Shown: piece by piece, positions 33,295 to 43,753 of the stretch
How the letters are laid out: each line of letters starts with the position of its first letter
Numbering within the stretch: position 1 is the stretch's first letter
Origin: Brassica napus
Lineage: Eukaryota > Streptophyta > Magnoliopsida > Brassicales > Brassicaceae
Reading direction: 5' to 3'
Length of the DNA: 64,000 nt
NCBI RefSeq assembly: GCF_020379485.1
Contig: NC_063451.1
Coordinates: forward strand, 21,000,630 to 21,064,629
Notes under the pieces: model-generated
Told to the model about the DNA's origin: nothing
What the model saw: the letters and a program-made list of their open reading frames with translations, nothing else
Databases searched by the model: none
Translations under genes and position numbers: made by a program

Positions 33295-35597
33295 ATGATG
33301 CGTCAGTTACATGCAGTGTATGGAGAATGGTTGTTGAAAGATTGCCGTTGGGATTTTGAGGTTGATAATGTCAAAGGAGCGATAATCATTTTTTGGGGGG
33401 AAGGTTCGACACATGCTGAACTTGTTGCAATGACTCAAGAAGATTAAAACCTGGACATGAGCACATAATCTGTGGAGATAACCTACTCATTATCAGCAGA
33501 AATGATACAGGCTCCAGACACCCCTCCTATTAATGTTACAAGTGATAGACAAGTCGAAACTTGCACGAGATAACCAAAACGCATGGAGTACGGCTTTGTG
33601 TATCAAGCCGTAGCAAGGTGGAAATGGTTTCAGAGTTCAGGGAAGCAGATGATGAAGCTGATGAAGCTGATGAATGTTTTGAAGATGATGATGATGATTT
33701 GGTTGAAGATGAAAATCATGATGGGGAGGAGGATGATGGGGAGGAGGATGCTGGTATCTCTATTGTTGCTGAAGCGGACGAGAATGGTGAGGATTACAGT
33801 GTTTATGGAAAGGTTGAAGATGAGGATGAGGAAGATGATGATATGTGTTTTGAAGATATCAAAAAGATTGAAGGAGGAAGATCGAATGGTAACAGTATCT
33901 ATGTCAACCAGAGTTTTGTTAGCCAGGATGCACTGCTTTCCGAGCTGCGGTTGACAGCAGTGATGTTTAGGTTCTCCTTCAGAATATATAAGTCAACGAA
34001 AACTCTCCTTGTGACAACATGTCCGGTTAGTGGTTGTCAATGGAAGGTCAGAGCGAGTGTGAAACATGGGACAAACACGTTTTGGGTAACAAAGTATGTG
34101 GAAAAACATACATGCTCAGTGGGAGACCGACTCGCTCAGCGGAGACTTTGTACTCGGAAGTATGTTGGTAGACTTTTCATTGATCGTGTTGGAATCATTG
34201 GTGGGTTGAATCCGCAGCATATCACTGATGCAATGAAGAACATGTTTGGCATGACGCTTGATTACACCACTTCATACATAGTACTTTTATATGCACAAAC
34301 ATTGGTGAGAGGATAAGCAGAAGATGGGTATCCGCGTTTGCCATCATATCTCGAGCAAATCTCCTTAGCAAATCCCGATTCTATCACGACTATAGAACTT
34401 GATTCTATCAATAGATTTAAGTATGTATTTCTCTCTTTAGGAGCTTCTATCAAAGGTTTTAAGTATCAGAGAAGGGTCATTGTGGTGGATGGGACTCACC
34501 TAAGTGGGAAGTATGGAGGTGTTATGTTAGTTGCAGCCGCACAAGATGAGAATTTTCAGATATTTCCATTGGCTTTTGGGATCATAGATGCTGAAGATGA
34601 ACCTTCTTGGGAATGGTTTTTCACAAAATTGGCTAGTTGTGTATCTGATGAGCAGCCTCTAGTGATAGTCTCCGACCGGCACATGGCCATTAAAAGTGCG
34701 TGTGATAAGGTGTTTCCTTGGGCAACCCGAGGAATATGTTATTATCACATTCAAGAGAACATTGTCAAAAAGTATAAAGGGAAACATCTCTTGTACTTGG
34801 TGAAAGGTGCTGCTTATGCTCATACGGTTTCAGATTTTGACCGGTACATGACTGAGATACGAAGTGCAAACCCGGACCTTGCAACGTATTTGGAGAATGC
34901 TGACGTCAGCCTATGGTCAAGGGTTTATTGTCAGGGGGACAGGTACAACATAAAGACAAGCAACATCGCTGAATCTATTAATTCCGCTCTGAAGCGAGCT
35001 AGAGGATTTCCGGTTTAGTTCCCGTTGGAGTTCATAAGGGAGAAGCTAGGAAAGTGGTTTTGGAAAAGGAGAGAAGATGCTTTGAGTCTCCCAACTCAAC
35101 ATAGTCGAGGTGTTGAATACTTGCTTGCTGTTCGATCGGAGATAGCAAATATGATGACAGTACAACCAATTGATGGATGACGATTCTTTGTGAAAGGTGG
35201 CAAAATGGACTGTGTGGTTGGTTTGGAACATGGAAAGTGTGATTGTGGTGTCTATGCAGTGGAGAAAATACCTTGCTCTCATGCTATAGCTGCTGGAACA
35301 TCTGCTGGTTTGCATATCTCCACACTTGTATGTCCAGTGTACTCAAAGGATTTTCTGTTTGCAGGATACTCAGAGAATATATATCCTTGTGTTGGACAAC
35401 AAGTTGAGGAACTCACATGCTTTCCTCCGGATGTAAAGCGTGGTCCGGGAAGACAGAAGAAATCAAGATGGCAATCTTGGTTGGAGCTATCCAGGATGAG
35501 AGGACGCAAACCCCGGAAGCAACACAGGGTTTATAGATGCTCAAAATGCACGGAAACTGGCAATACGAAACCACAATGTAAGTCGTCCAGTGTTTAG
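33295..35597 (+). pseudogene. mudrA: MULE transposase mudrA, copy M2 (broken)
   Basis: Same domain order as M1 (N-terminal domain, acidic linker with DEADEADE expansion, MuDR region, DDE core, SWIM finger, CCHC knuckle). The N-terminal Trp codon that is a stop in M1 is intact, but there are other lesions: TAA in the EDYN motif (GATTAAAAC near 33445), the AGCACATAA stop shared with M1, a 1-bp deletion near 33554, TAA for Ser near 34314, TAG for Gln at 35016-35018, and TGA for Trp near 35178. In the knuckle the His of TGH reads Asn (ETGNTKPQC). The Gln-to-stop change is shared with M3 and M4 but not M1, so M2 is closer to the 7.1-kb array copies. Confidence 0.92.
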
Positions 35598-36050
35598 TCA
35601 TCTAGAAGACTTTCAATTAAGTCGTCCAGAAGGTCGTTCAGTGTTTAGTCTTTTAGATGACCTTCAAGTAAGTCGTCCAGTGTTTAGTCTTCCAGAAGAC
35701 CTTCAATTAAGTCGTCCAGAAGGTCGTCCAGTTAGTCGTCTACGGTTTTTTCTTCCAGAAGACCTTCAAGTTAGTCTTCCAGTGTTTAGTCTTCCAGAAG
35801 ACCTTCAATTAAGTCGTCCAGTTAGTCATCCATCGTTTTTTATTCCAGAAGACCTTCATGTTAGTCGTCCAGTGTTTAAGCTTCCAGAAGACCTTCAATT
35901 AAGTCTTTTAGAAGGTCGTCAAGTTAGTCGTCGATGTTTTTTTCTTCTAGAAGACCTTCAAGTTAGTCGTCCAGTGTTTAGTCTTCTAGAAGACCTTCAA
36001 TTAAGTCGTCCAGAAGGTCGTACAGTTAGTCGTCCAGTGTTTACTCTATG
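35578..36050. repeat. MULE tail minisatellite, copy B
   Basis: Longer version of the array after M1. It is open for 221 codons in one frame (35590-36255) because the unit lengths are multiples of three; the repeated peptide would be F(S/F)LPEDLQ(L/V)SRP. No start context or family supports translation. Confidence 0.85.
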
Positions 36051-36375
36051 TATTAAAAATTTGTGTTATGAACTTATCTGTGTCAACTTCTTTGTCAAAT
36101 TGCACTACCAAACAAATTTGAGATGGTCTTGCCCTTTATATTATCCGAAATATAGTTACAAAAGGTCACTGCTCAGAAGACTTTCCAAACTACTTATAGT
36201 TAAGTCGTCCAACATTCCAGACGACTTAACTGTAAGTCTTCTGCGCAGAATATAGTTACAAAATAGGGATCATCAAATTCAAATACAAAATAGGCATCAA
36301 GTTCAAATACACACATCAGCCTAATCTATCATACAAAATAATCCAACATAGCGTATTTATCACCCCTCATAGACT
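36051..36375. other. MULE segment after the tail repeat, copy B
   Basis: Counterpart of 20386-20689, ending at the same CACCCCTCATA junction where a third duplication copy begins. Confidence 0.6.
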
Positions 36376-37186
36376 ACTGTTATTTTAATACATAGACTAC
36401 TGTAAACAAAGTGTTACTACGAAATTAAGCTTTTTGAAGCGTTTTTAAAACTAAACTAGATTTTGACCCGCGCTTGGGAAGCGCGGGTTAATTTTTGATT
36501 TATTTTTAATAATTATGAAATTCCGGTTTTGAATCATATAATTTTGATGATTATATGAAAAATATACCTGGTTTGCATAGGCACTATTGGTTTATATGAA
36601 ATTTGATCATGTGTTTGTGTTTTTGTGGAATTTGTTTGAAATCTATTTGAATATTAATTTGTGTTTATAAGTATAGAAATTTGAGAATGAGGTAGATATA
36701 GTGTTATCAGCAAATATTTTTGTTACATTTATTTGTATGTATATCAACTACCAAACTACCCAAATATAAACCCAAGTAGTAAAAATATTAGTTTCTCAAA
36801 AAAAAAAGTAAAAATATTCTTTTTATTTTTAATAGTATCTATATTATAAATATAAACAAAATTATCAATTTGAGACATATGTTTCATTATTAAAAGTTAG
36901 TTTAAATAAGTGTTTATTTATGTATTTAATGGTCCTAAGTTTCTGGGCTTTTTCATAATTTAAATTTAAAATGGGTCTAAATTTAATTTTGTTTAAATTA
37001 TGTTCCGGTCCAACCCCAGTCATCAAATTCTCTCTGCCGACAACAAAGAGATAAAGACTTCTTCCTGTTTATATCGAAAGTTTAAAAAAAATCTCCGACA
37101 GCGATACATTAATTCGTAGGAGTTCGCCGCCGAGTGGTTCCTCTAAAATCTGAACCGGTAAATCTTCTCTCCCTTATTTCTTCTTC
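36376..37186. repeat. Start of a third duplication copy, with truncated Helitron 2
   Basis: Repeats 20690-20769, then 36456 onward repeats Helitron 2 from its CTAG and hairpin inward. It stops after about 730 bp of Helitron sequence at ...TTATTTCTTCTTC, where it joins the MULE tail repeat at TTCTTCCAGAAG. Because this copy carries Helitron 2, it was copied from B after that insertion. Confidence 0.88.
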
Positions 37187-37651
37187 CAGAAGACCTTCAA
37201 TTAAGTCTTTTAGAAGGTCGTCAAGTTAGTCGTCGAGGTTTTTTTCTTCCAGAAGACCTTCAAGTTAGTCGTCCAGTGTTTAGTCTTCTAGAAAACCTTC
37301 AATTAAGTCGTCCAGAAGGTCGTACAGTTAGTCGTCCAGTGTTTACTCTATGTATTAAAAATTTGTGTTATGAACTTATCTGTGTCAACTTCTTTGTCAA
37401 ATTGCACTACCAAACAAATTTGAGATGGTCTTGCCCTTTATATTATCCAAAATATAGTTACAAAAGGTCACTGCTCAGAAGACTTTCCAGACTACTTATA
37501 GTTAAGTCGTCCAACATTCTAGACGACTTAACTGTAAGTCTTCTGCGCAGAATATAGTTACAAAATATAGATCAAGTTCGGATACAAAATAGGCATCAAG
37601 TTCAAATACACACATCCGCCTAATCTATAATACAAAATAATCTAACGTAGC
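37187..37651. repeat. Partial MULE tail array and following segment
   Basis: A second, shorter copy of the end of the tail minisatellite (to about 37345) and of the conserved segment after it. Here the sequence continues past CACCCCTCATA into the Ulp1 gene, unlike 20.7 kb and 36.4 kb. Confidence 0.8.
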
Positions 37652-38630
37652 CTATTTATCACCCCTCATACGCACCCAGGTTGGCATCATTGTTCTTGTT
37701 TTCGAACTCATGCGCATCAGGAAGCTCTTAAAATATATCCACCACCATCTTATCCTCATAGTCTTCCCGTTGGCCTTACCAAAGTTTTTTTTACTAAACT
37801 CTATCCCAAGAGCATGACATTCAATGTACTTTAGAGTGTACATGCCACAATCACCAGCTCGAGCCGGAGGTATATTGGTCGGTCTATCATATGTGAATGG
37901 CTCCAGGCTGTATTGGGCACGTTGTTCATCCGAGGAAGCGCACTCAACAAGCAGATAAGGGACCATGTAGAGAAAAGGCTTCATTACCACATCGAGTTCT
38001 TTTGGTGAGATACTGGAACAAATGCTGTCAAAGACGACTATGTGCCTCTTAGGGATCGATATCCACATAGCAATCCAAGTCGTCTACAAAGAAGACTTAT
38101 CAGTAAGTCATCTAAGTCATAGCAGAAGACTTACACAGTCCTACAACCACTCTAAGGAGGTTCGGAGGATTTGATACAACCAAGTTTTATTTTTACGTGG
38201 TTTTTTATCGAGAGGTATTCTATAATGACTGCAAACACAAAATGTTGAAAAGCAATAAGTTTTTGTAGACTAAAGCAAGCTATTATGGGAAAAGCAAATA
38301 CTTACGGACAAGTTTTCAACCAATCAGCGAGCTCCTTCAACTTCTTCTTGTCAATTGGTGCAAAAGGATTATAGCCTGGATAAAGCTTTTTGTTTGGAAT
38401 GATCACTCTGACCGTGCTGTTTGCCGTATAAGGAGATTGCTGTGAGGCAGCAAGTTTCCTAGTTCGATCACTCTTTGCACGGCAAAGTGCCAAAGCAGCA
38501 TCCCTCTTTTCCTGATATCTAGCATCCTCCTTCTGTATATCCGAAACAGTGGGTTGATTTTTGTCCAATAGAACAAGGCTCGGTTCTGGAGCTTTATCTT
38601 TCGAGGAACTAGCATCTTCGGGCACAGCTG
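37652..38630 (-). pseudogene. MULE-borne Ulp1-like protease, copy U1 (3' fragment)
   Basis: Minus strand. The last exon (from about 38083 down) reads WIAMWISIPKRHIVVFDS and then ARAGDCGMYTLKYIECH, the C48/Ulp1 pattern with the catalytic Cys in GDCG. This is the only copy here that keeps that Cys. An upstream exon (38625-38306) is a linker rich in Ser/Lys (PEDASSSKDKAPEPSLVL ... LYPGYNPFAPID) with a GTAAGT donor. A 1-bp deletion changes the C-terminal frame compared with the other copies. The 5' half with DUF1985 is missing because the sequence jumps to a tail array at about 38630. Confidence 0.8.
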
Positions 38631-39020
38631 TGGGGTTTTTTCTTCCAGAAGACCTTCAAGTAAGTCATCCAGTGTCTAGTCTTCCAGAAGACGTTCAATT
38701 AAGTCGTCCAGAAGGTCGTTCAGTTAGTCGTCCAGTTAGTCGTCCAGGGTTTTTTCTTCTAGAAGACCTTCAAGTTAGTCGTCCAGTGTTTAGTCTTCCA
38801 GAAAACCTTCAATTAAGTCGTCCAGAAGGTCGTCCAGTTAGTCGTCCAGGGTTTTTTCTTCCAAAAGACCTTCAATTAAGTCGTCCAGAAGGTCGTCTAG
38901 TTAGTCGTCCATGTTTTTTTCTTCCAGAAGACCTTCAAGTTAGTCGTCTAGTGTTTAGTCTTCTAGAAGACCTTCAATTAAGTCGTCCAGATGGTCGTCC
39001 AGTTAGTCGTCAAGTGTTTC
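38631..39020. repeat. MULE tail minisatellite, fused to U1
   Basis: Tail units start abruptly after the Ulp1 linker exon at GGGG-TTTTTTCTTCCAGAAG. No mudrA precedes them. The array runs to about 39012 and then continues with the usual post-tail segment. Confidence 0.85.
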
Positions 39021-39402
39021 CTCTATGTATTAAAAATTTGTGTTATGAACTTATCTGTGTCAACTTCTTTGTCAAATTGCACTACCAAACAAATTTGAGA
39101 TGGTCTTGCCCTTTATATTATCCGAAATATAGTTACAAAAGGTTACTGCTCAGAAGACTTTCCAGACTACTTATAGTTAAGTCGTCCAACATTCTAGACG
39201 ACTTAACTGTAAGTCTTCTGCGCAGAATATAGTTACAAAATAGAGATCAAGTTCGAATACAAAATAGGCATCAATTTCAAATACACACATCAGCCTAATC
39301 TATCATACAAAATAATCTAACGTAGCCTATTTATTACCCCTCATACGCACCCAGGTTGGCATCATTGTTCTTGTTTTCGAACTCATGCACATCAGGAAGC
39401 TC
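39021..39402. other. Post-tail MULE segment
   Basis: Conserved noncoding segment between the tail array and Ulp1 copy U2, with the GTCGTCCAAC/GACGACTTAAC palindrome near 39180-39205. Confidence 0.6.
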
Positions 39403-42299
39403 TTAAAATATATCCATCGCCATCTTATCCCTCATAGTCTTCCCGTTGGCCTTAGCAAAGTCTTTTTTACTAAACTCTATCCCAAGAGCATGACATTCAA
39501 TGTACTTTAGAGTGTACACGCCATAATCACCAGCTCGGGCAGGAGGTATATTGGTCGGTCTATCATATGTGAATGGCTCGAGGCTGTATTGGGCACGTTG
39601 TTCGTCTGAGGAAGCGCACTCAACAAGAAGATAAGGGACCATGTAGAGAAAAGGCTTCATTACCACATCGAGTTCTTTTGGGGAGATACTGGAACAATTG
39701 CTGTCAAAGACGACTATGTGCCTCTTAGGGATCGATATCCACATAGCAATCCAAGTCGTCTACAAAGAAGACTTATCAGTAAGTCATCTAAGTCATAGCA
39801 GAAGACTTACACAGTCCTCCAGCCACTCTAAGGAGGTTCGGAGGATTTGATACCACCAAGTTCTATTTTTACGTGGTTTTTTATCGAGAGGTGTTCTATA
39901 ATGACTGCAAACACAAAATGTTGAAAAGCAATAAGTTTTTGTAGACTAAAGCAAGCTATTATGGGAAAATCAAACACTTACAGACAAGTTTTCAACCAAT
40001 CAACGAGATCCTTCAACTTCTTCTTGTCAATTGGTGCAAAAGGATTATAGCCTGGATAAAGCTTTTTGTTTGGAATGATCACTCTGGCCGTGCTGTTTGC
40101 CGTATAAGGAGATTGCTGTGAGGCAGCAAGTTTCCTTGTTCGATCACTCTTTGCACGGCAAAGTGCCAAAGCAGCATCCCTCTTTTCCAGATATCTAGCA
40201 TCCTCCTTCTGTAAATCCGAAACAGTGGGTTGATTTTTGTCCAATAGAACAAGGCTCGGTTCTGGAGCTTTATCTTTCGAGGAACTAGCATCTGCGGGCA
40301 CAGCTGCGGGCACATCTGGACCTTTATCCTCCGCCAAGCTCGTCCTTCCCGCATTCGTCCCATTAACACTTTCACTCAGCAATATACAAGATGGGTTTAT
40401 ACAATAATAACCAAAGATCCATTTCAAACAATAATAACCAATGAGTGTCTTCAAACATGAAACAAAATACATATATAAGATCCATACACTATAAACAAAG
40501 AATACATGTTCTGACAGACAAGAAACAAAGCAAATGCAACTTTTCAGTTCTTATTCTTAAGACTTTGTCTAGTCAATCTCTTGTTGGGAGAGGATTTGTT
40601 ACTAACCCCGGGTTCCAGCGTCGATTTAGGTGGAGAGGTAATGTTTTGAGATGATGTCCCTTTCCGTTTTGTGGTGATACCAACCTTCTTCTCCACAGCT
40701 TCCACCCTTTCCGACAGATACTTGATCTCCTTAAGGCACGTCCCAAACCCTTCTCTCATGGCATCAGCTATGTCCTTGAACATGGTTTTAATATCCTCTT
40801 TGGTCAACCCATCAACAGTCGTAGCACCTCTTCACTAGCCTCTGCAGCTGCCTCTTCACTAGCCTCTGCAGCTGCCTCTTCACTAGCTTCTGCAGGTGCC
40901 TCTTTACGAGCTTTCTTCCGAGGTCTTGGACTGTCTTCCTTCACTACCTTTTTCTTCGCCGGACTCACAACCGCCGGCTTTGTATTGACCCAAGTACCGG
41001 TGACTTCCCAGCAATCCATGGTACACTTCCACGGTTTCTTCACAAACATGAGTTTAATTATGTTCTCCGCGGGCGTGTCCTCAACATCAAACTCCCATTT
41101 TGGAAACATTTGACCAATGTCCTTCTGAACAAAGTTGATCACCCTAGTCTGCAGTAAATAGAAGATATGAACTTAGATATTTGACGGATCAAGAAAGATG
41201 GAAAGAAAAGACTTCGCAGACGACTTAATTATAAGTCGTCTGGAAAGACTTTCAGTTGGACGACTTAGTAAACGATTTATAATTAAGTCGTCTGGAAAGT
41301 CTTCCAGCTGGAAGACTTAGTAGAAGACTTATAATTAAGTAGTCTGGATAGTCTTCCCATACGACTTAATTATAAGTCTTCTACTAAGTCATCCAGCTGA
41401 AAGACTTTCCAGACGACTTAATTATAAGTCTTCTGCGAAATCGTCCAGAGTGAAGTAAATACCTGACTGAGGATAGCCTCTTTAAACTGTTTGCGTCCTT
41501 TGCGACCCTTGTAAGCCAGTATCGGTGGAGACGGATTGTTTGGGAGAGGATTACCATAAGTATCACCCAATTCCGGAAGAGCTGTGTACACCCAGACCTG
41601 GAGAGCTTGCGCAAACCCATTAATAGTGTAACAACCCGAAATATCTCTGCCCTTCACAGAGTCCATCAGCACCTTAAACGCGACTCTCCCCCATGGATAA
41701 TTCTCAAACCGTTCTAGCTTCATCACTAGCCTTGCGAGCCTAACCCGTGTAGGGGTTGAATACTTTCTCCCTTCAATGTGTCCAGTGAAGATGGCAAGGT
41801 ACGCGAGCCGCTTGTGATCATCCCGAGACCACCCTTCTCATCTCTCAAATGCTGCTATTATCTCCTGAGTAGATGGCCCAGCTTCGACATGAACTCCCAA
41901 CATCTCCCAAAAAGAAGTCAACTCCTTTGTAACAACACAGTGAGGTTTCTCAAGGTCATCCATGTACTCGCAGTTTAGACCAGTGAGGTTTTCAAACTCT
42001 AAAGGTGAAATACCCACAGATTGTGGACCAACGAGACTTCACAGCTCATACTTCTTCTTTATGTCCAGCTGGAAACCGAGCATATAGTGAACCAGCCTTG
42101 AAGCCCAATCAAATCCCATCTCTTGGAACTTGATGAAAACTCCCAACTTCGACTCCTTCAGCTCTTCATATTCGTCATCATGAAGAGCTTTCTTTAAAGC
42201 AGCATGCAACGTCCAACAAATATGATACGAAATGCTATGCACTGCGGGGGGCTCTTCCCCTAATGTATATATCCTACGGGGGAGTTCTGGCATCTCCAT
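39403..42299 (-). pseudogene. MULE-borne DUF1985 + Ulp1-like protease gene, copy U2
   Basis: Minus strand, read from the ATG at 42299 (MEMPELPRRIYTL). Exon 2 (to about 41463) encodes a DUF1985 domain (FIKFQEMGFDWASRLVHYML, FENLTGLN), the module usually found before Ulp1 domains in plant MULE proteins. Exon 3 (41148-40544) is a basic/acidic linker with repeated AEASEEAA. Exon 4 (about 40379-39982) is the linker ending at a GTAAGT donor, and exon 5 (39759-39403) the C48 domain. Lesions: stop for Trp near 42036, stop for Cys near 41839, a frameshift in the AEASEE repeat shared with U3, and the catalytic Cys changed to Tyr (GDYG near 39528). The residue before WIAMW, normally the catalytic His, reads Thr. 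Family role if active: SUMO-type isopeptidase. Confidence 0.85.
41210..41460. repeat. Palindromes inside a Ulp1 intron (U2)
   Basis: Several dyads with core TTAATTATAA flanked by GACGAC/GTCGTC (near 41220, 41275, 41325, 41365, 41415). The flanks match the mudrA 5' palindromes but the centre is AATTAT instead of CNNG. They fill almost the whole intron between exons 2 and 3. Confidence 0.85.
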
Positions 42300-42344
42300 T
42301 TTTTTTGTCTGCAAAACAACCAAAGACAACCATCTCAAACAATC

Positions 42345-42470
42345 AAAGACTTATAATTAAGTCGTCTGGCAAGTTTTCCAACTGAAAGACTTATAATTAA
42401 GTCGTCTGGAAAGTATTCCAGCTGGAAGACTTTCCAGACGACTTAATTATAAGTCTTCCAAGACTTCCAG
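42345..42470. repeat. Palindromes in the 5' intron of U2
   Basis: Two copies of ACTTATAATTAAGTCGTCTGG and one inverted copy (GACGACTTAATTATAAGTC) inside the intron between the untranslated first exon and the ATG exon. Confidence 0.8.
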
Positions 42471-42529
42471 TTTTATGTTCATTTTTCCTCAATCAATCAC
42501 TCGACATTAAGAGATATAACTTACCGGCG

Positions 42530-42770
42530 GCGGAGTTCAACGAGACGCCTCTGAGAGAATGCGCGCTAGGGTTTCCTCTCGGATCTTAAATAGAGGAAGC
42601 GGCTGTGAGAACGGTGGTGAGAACGACGGTGATAACGGCGGAGAGATAACCGGCGGTGAGATAACCGGCGGTGAGAATGATGGATTAGAGAGAATCGACG
42701 GAAATCGCCTTCGAAATCGCCTTTGAGAGAAACGGCGTTAGGGTTTTCTGATTTTCGCAAAACAGTGAAT
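42530..42770 (-). promoter_or_regulatory. Leader and promoter region of U2
   Basis: On the minus strand an untranslated first exon (containing AAACCCTAGCGCGC and CTCCGCCGCCG) ends in a GTAAGT donor near 42523. Upstream are GGCGGTGAGA-type short repeats and an AAACCCTAA motif (near 42742), the telo-box sequence seen in plant leaders. Confidence 0.45.
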
Positions 42771-42854
42771 AAAAAAACACCTTATATTTGGCCGGTAAAT
42801 AATCCGGTTAGGTTTAAAAGTACATTGTAAAATTAAAGGTTCGGTCCGGTTTGG

Positions 42855-42925
42855 ACGACTTACTAGTAAGTCGTCTGTTGAATACTGTACATCATACGAC
42901 TTACTAGTAAGTCGTCCCAGACCCT
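42855..42925. repeat. Palindrome pair at the unit boundary; empty site of the Athila insertion
   Basis: Two dyads (GACGACTTACTAGTAAGTCG at 42854 and ACGACTTACTAGTAAGTCGT at 42897) separated by ~23 bp. The sequence between them ends CATAC (42893-42897), the 5 bases duplicated around the Athila element one unit downstream, so this is the uninterrupted site. Confidence 0.9.
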
Positions 42926-42929
42926 ATAT

Positions 42930-43753
42930 TTAACCCCTAAACTAAATTGACTAAATTAACTAACTAACCACGTTATAAAGCCGTAGTTATACTTAAATAA
43001 TGTTTACTATACACAGAAATAAACACACTTAGGTAAATTTTAAAGTTTTCAAAAAAACATTTATGCATTCCAAAATCTAACCCTAAGAACACATACAATA
43101 CTACAACATATGTTGGCAAAGCCTAAACCAAAGAATATCATGACTCACTACTTTCACTCATCTATGTTGAAAACAATTAAATTTTGTTATATCTTAATTT
43201 ATATCTCTTAAAACATATGTTAATTACATGATTTCAATTTTTTACTTATCAAAATATTTTTTACAAAAAATTTAAATTATTTCTAAGTAGAACTAGACCA
43301 GACGACTTACGAGGGTTAAAAACGTAAAAAATTTCGGTTTTTTTGTTTGTCCACAAGGGGCTGGTTGTAATTTCAATAGCCTTTTATGTTACTTTTTCAT
43401 TTGATTCAAGTTTGGGTTTACTTTTGTGTTTGAAATCAAGTTGTGATTCATATTTGGCAACTTTCCCATCATTTGGAGTGATAAATATCTCTCTCTTTCT
43501 TTCTTTTCTATTTGTTTCAATGATTTTTAATATTGAAGTGCCATATTTTTTTTATGTTGAATGTAAATAAGAGTTTATACATTTTATTAATACTTATTTA
43601 TCTGTAACATGACACTTCACATTAGCAACAATCGGTTAAAAGTGAGATTTATATATACTTTATCAATAATTTAAAGATTGTTTGAAAACTTATTATTTTC
43701 AAATAACTGGTTTAAAATTATTTTAAAATTCTATTAGTTTTAAAAGTGATATT
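42930..43753. other. AT-rich flank between unit boundary and mudrA M3
   Basis: No gene supported. It replaces the 5' region and N-terminal coding part seen before M1 and M2. One half-dyad (CAGACGACTTACGAGG) is near 43301. Confidence 0.5.

Larger units (their letters stand above)
20690..36375. repeat. Segmental duplication, copy B (~15.7 kb)
   Basis: Same content and order as copy A. Private gains are a 2,229-bp Helitron (20770-22998), a ~50-bp tandem duplication near 26345-26445 and a poly-A retroposon scrap (26870-26900). Private losses are part of the right arm of the mudrA foldback and one of the 734-bp repeats. It is followed by the start of a third copy. Confidence 0.9.

Noticed and set aside
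35590..36255. 221-codon repeat-encoded protein after M2
   Set aside because: The frame is open because the repeat period is a multiple of three. There is no supporting domain, the start lies in another frame of the mudrA end, and other copies give shorter and different lengths. Kept only as a finding.
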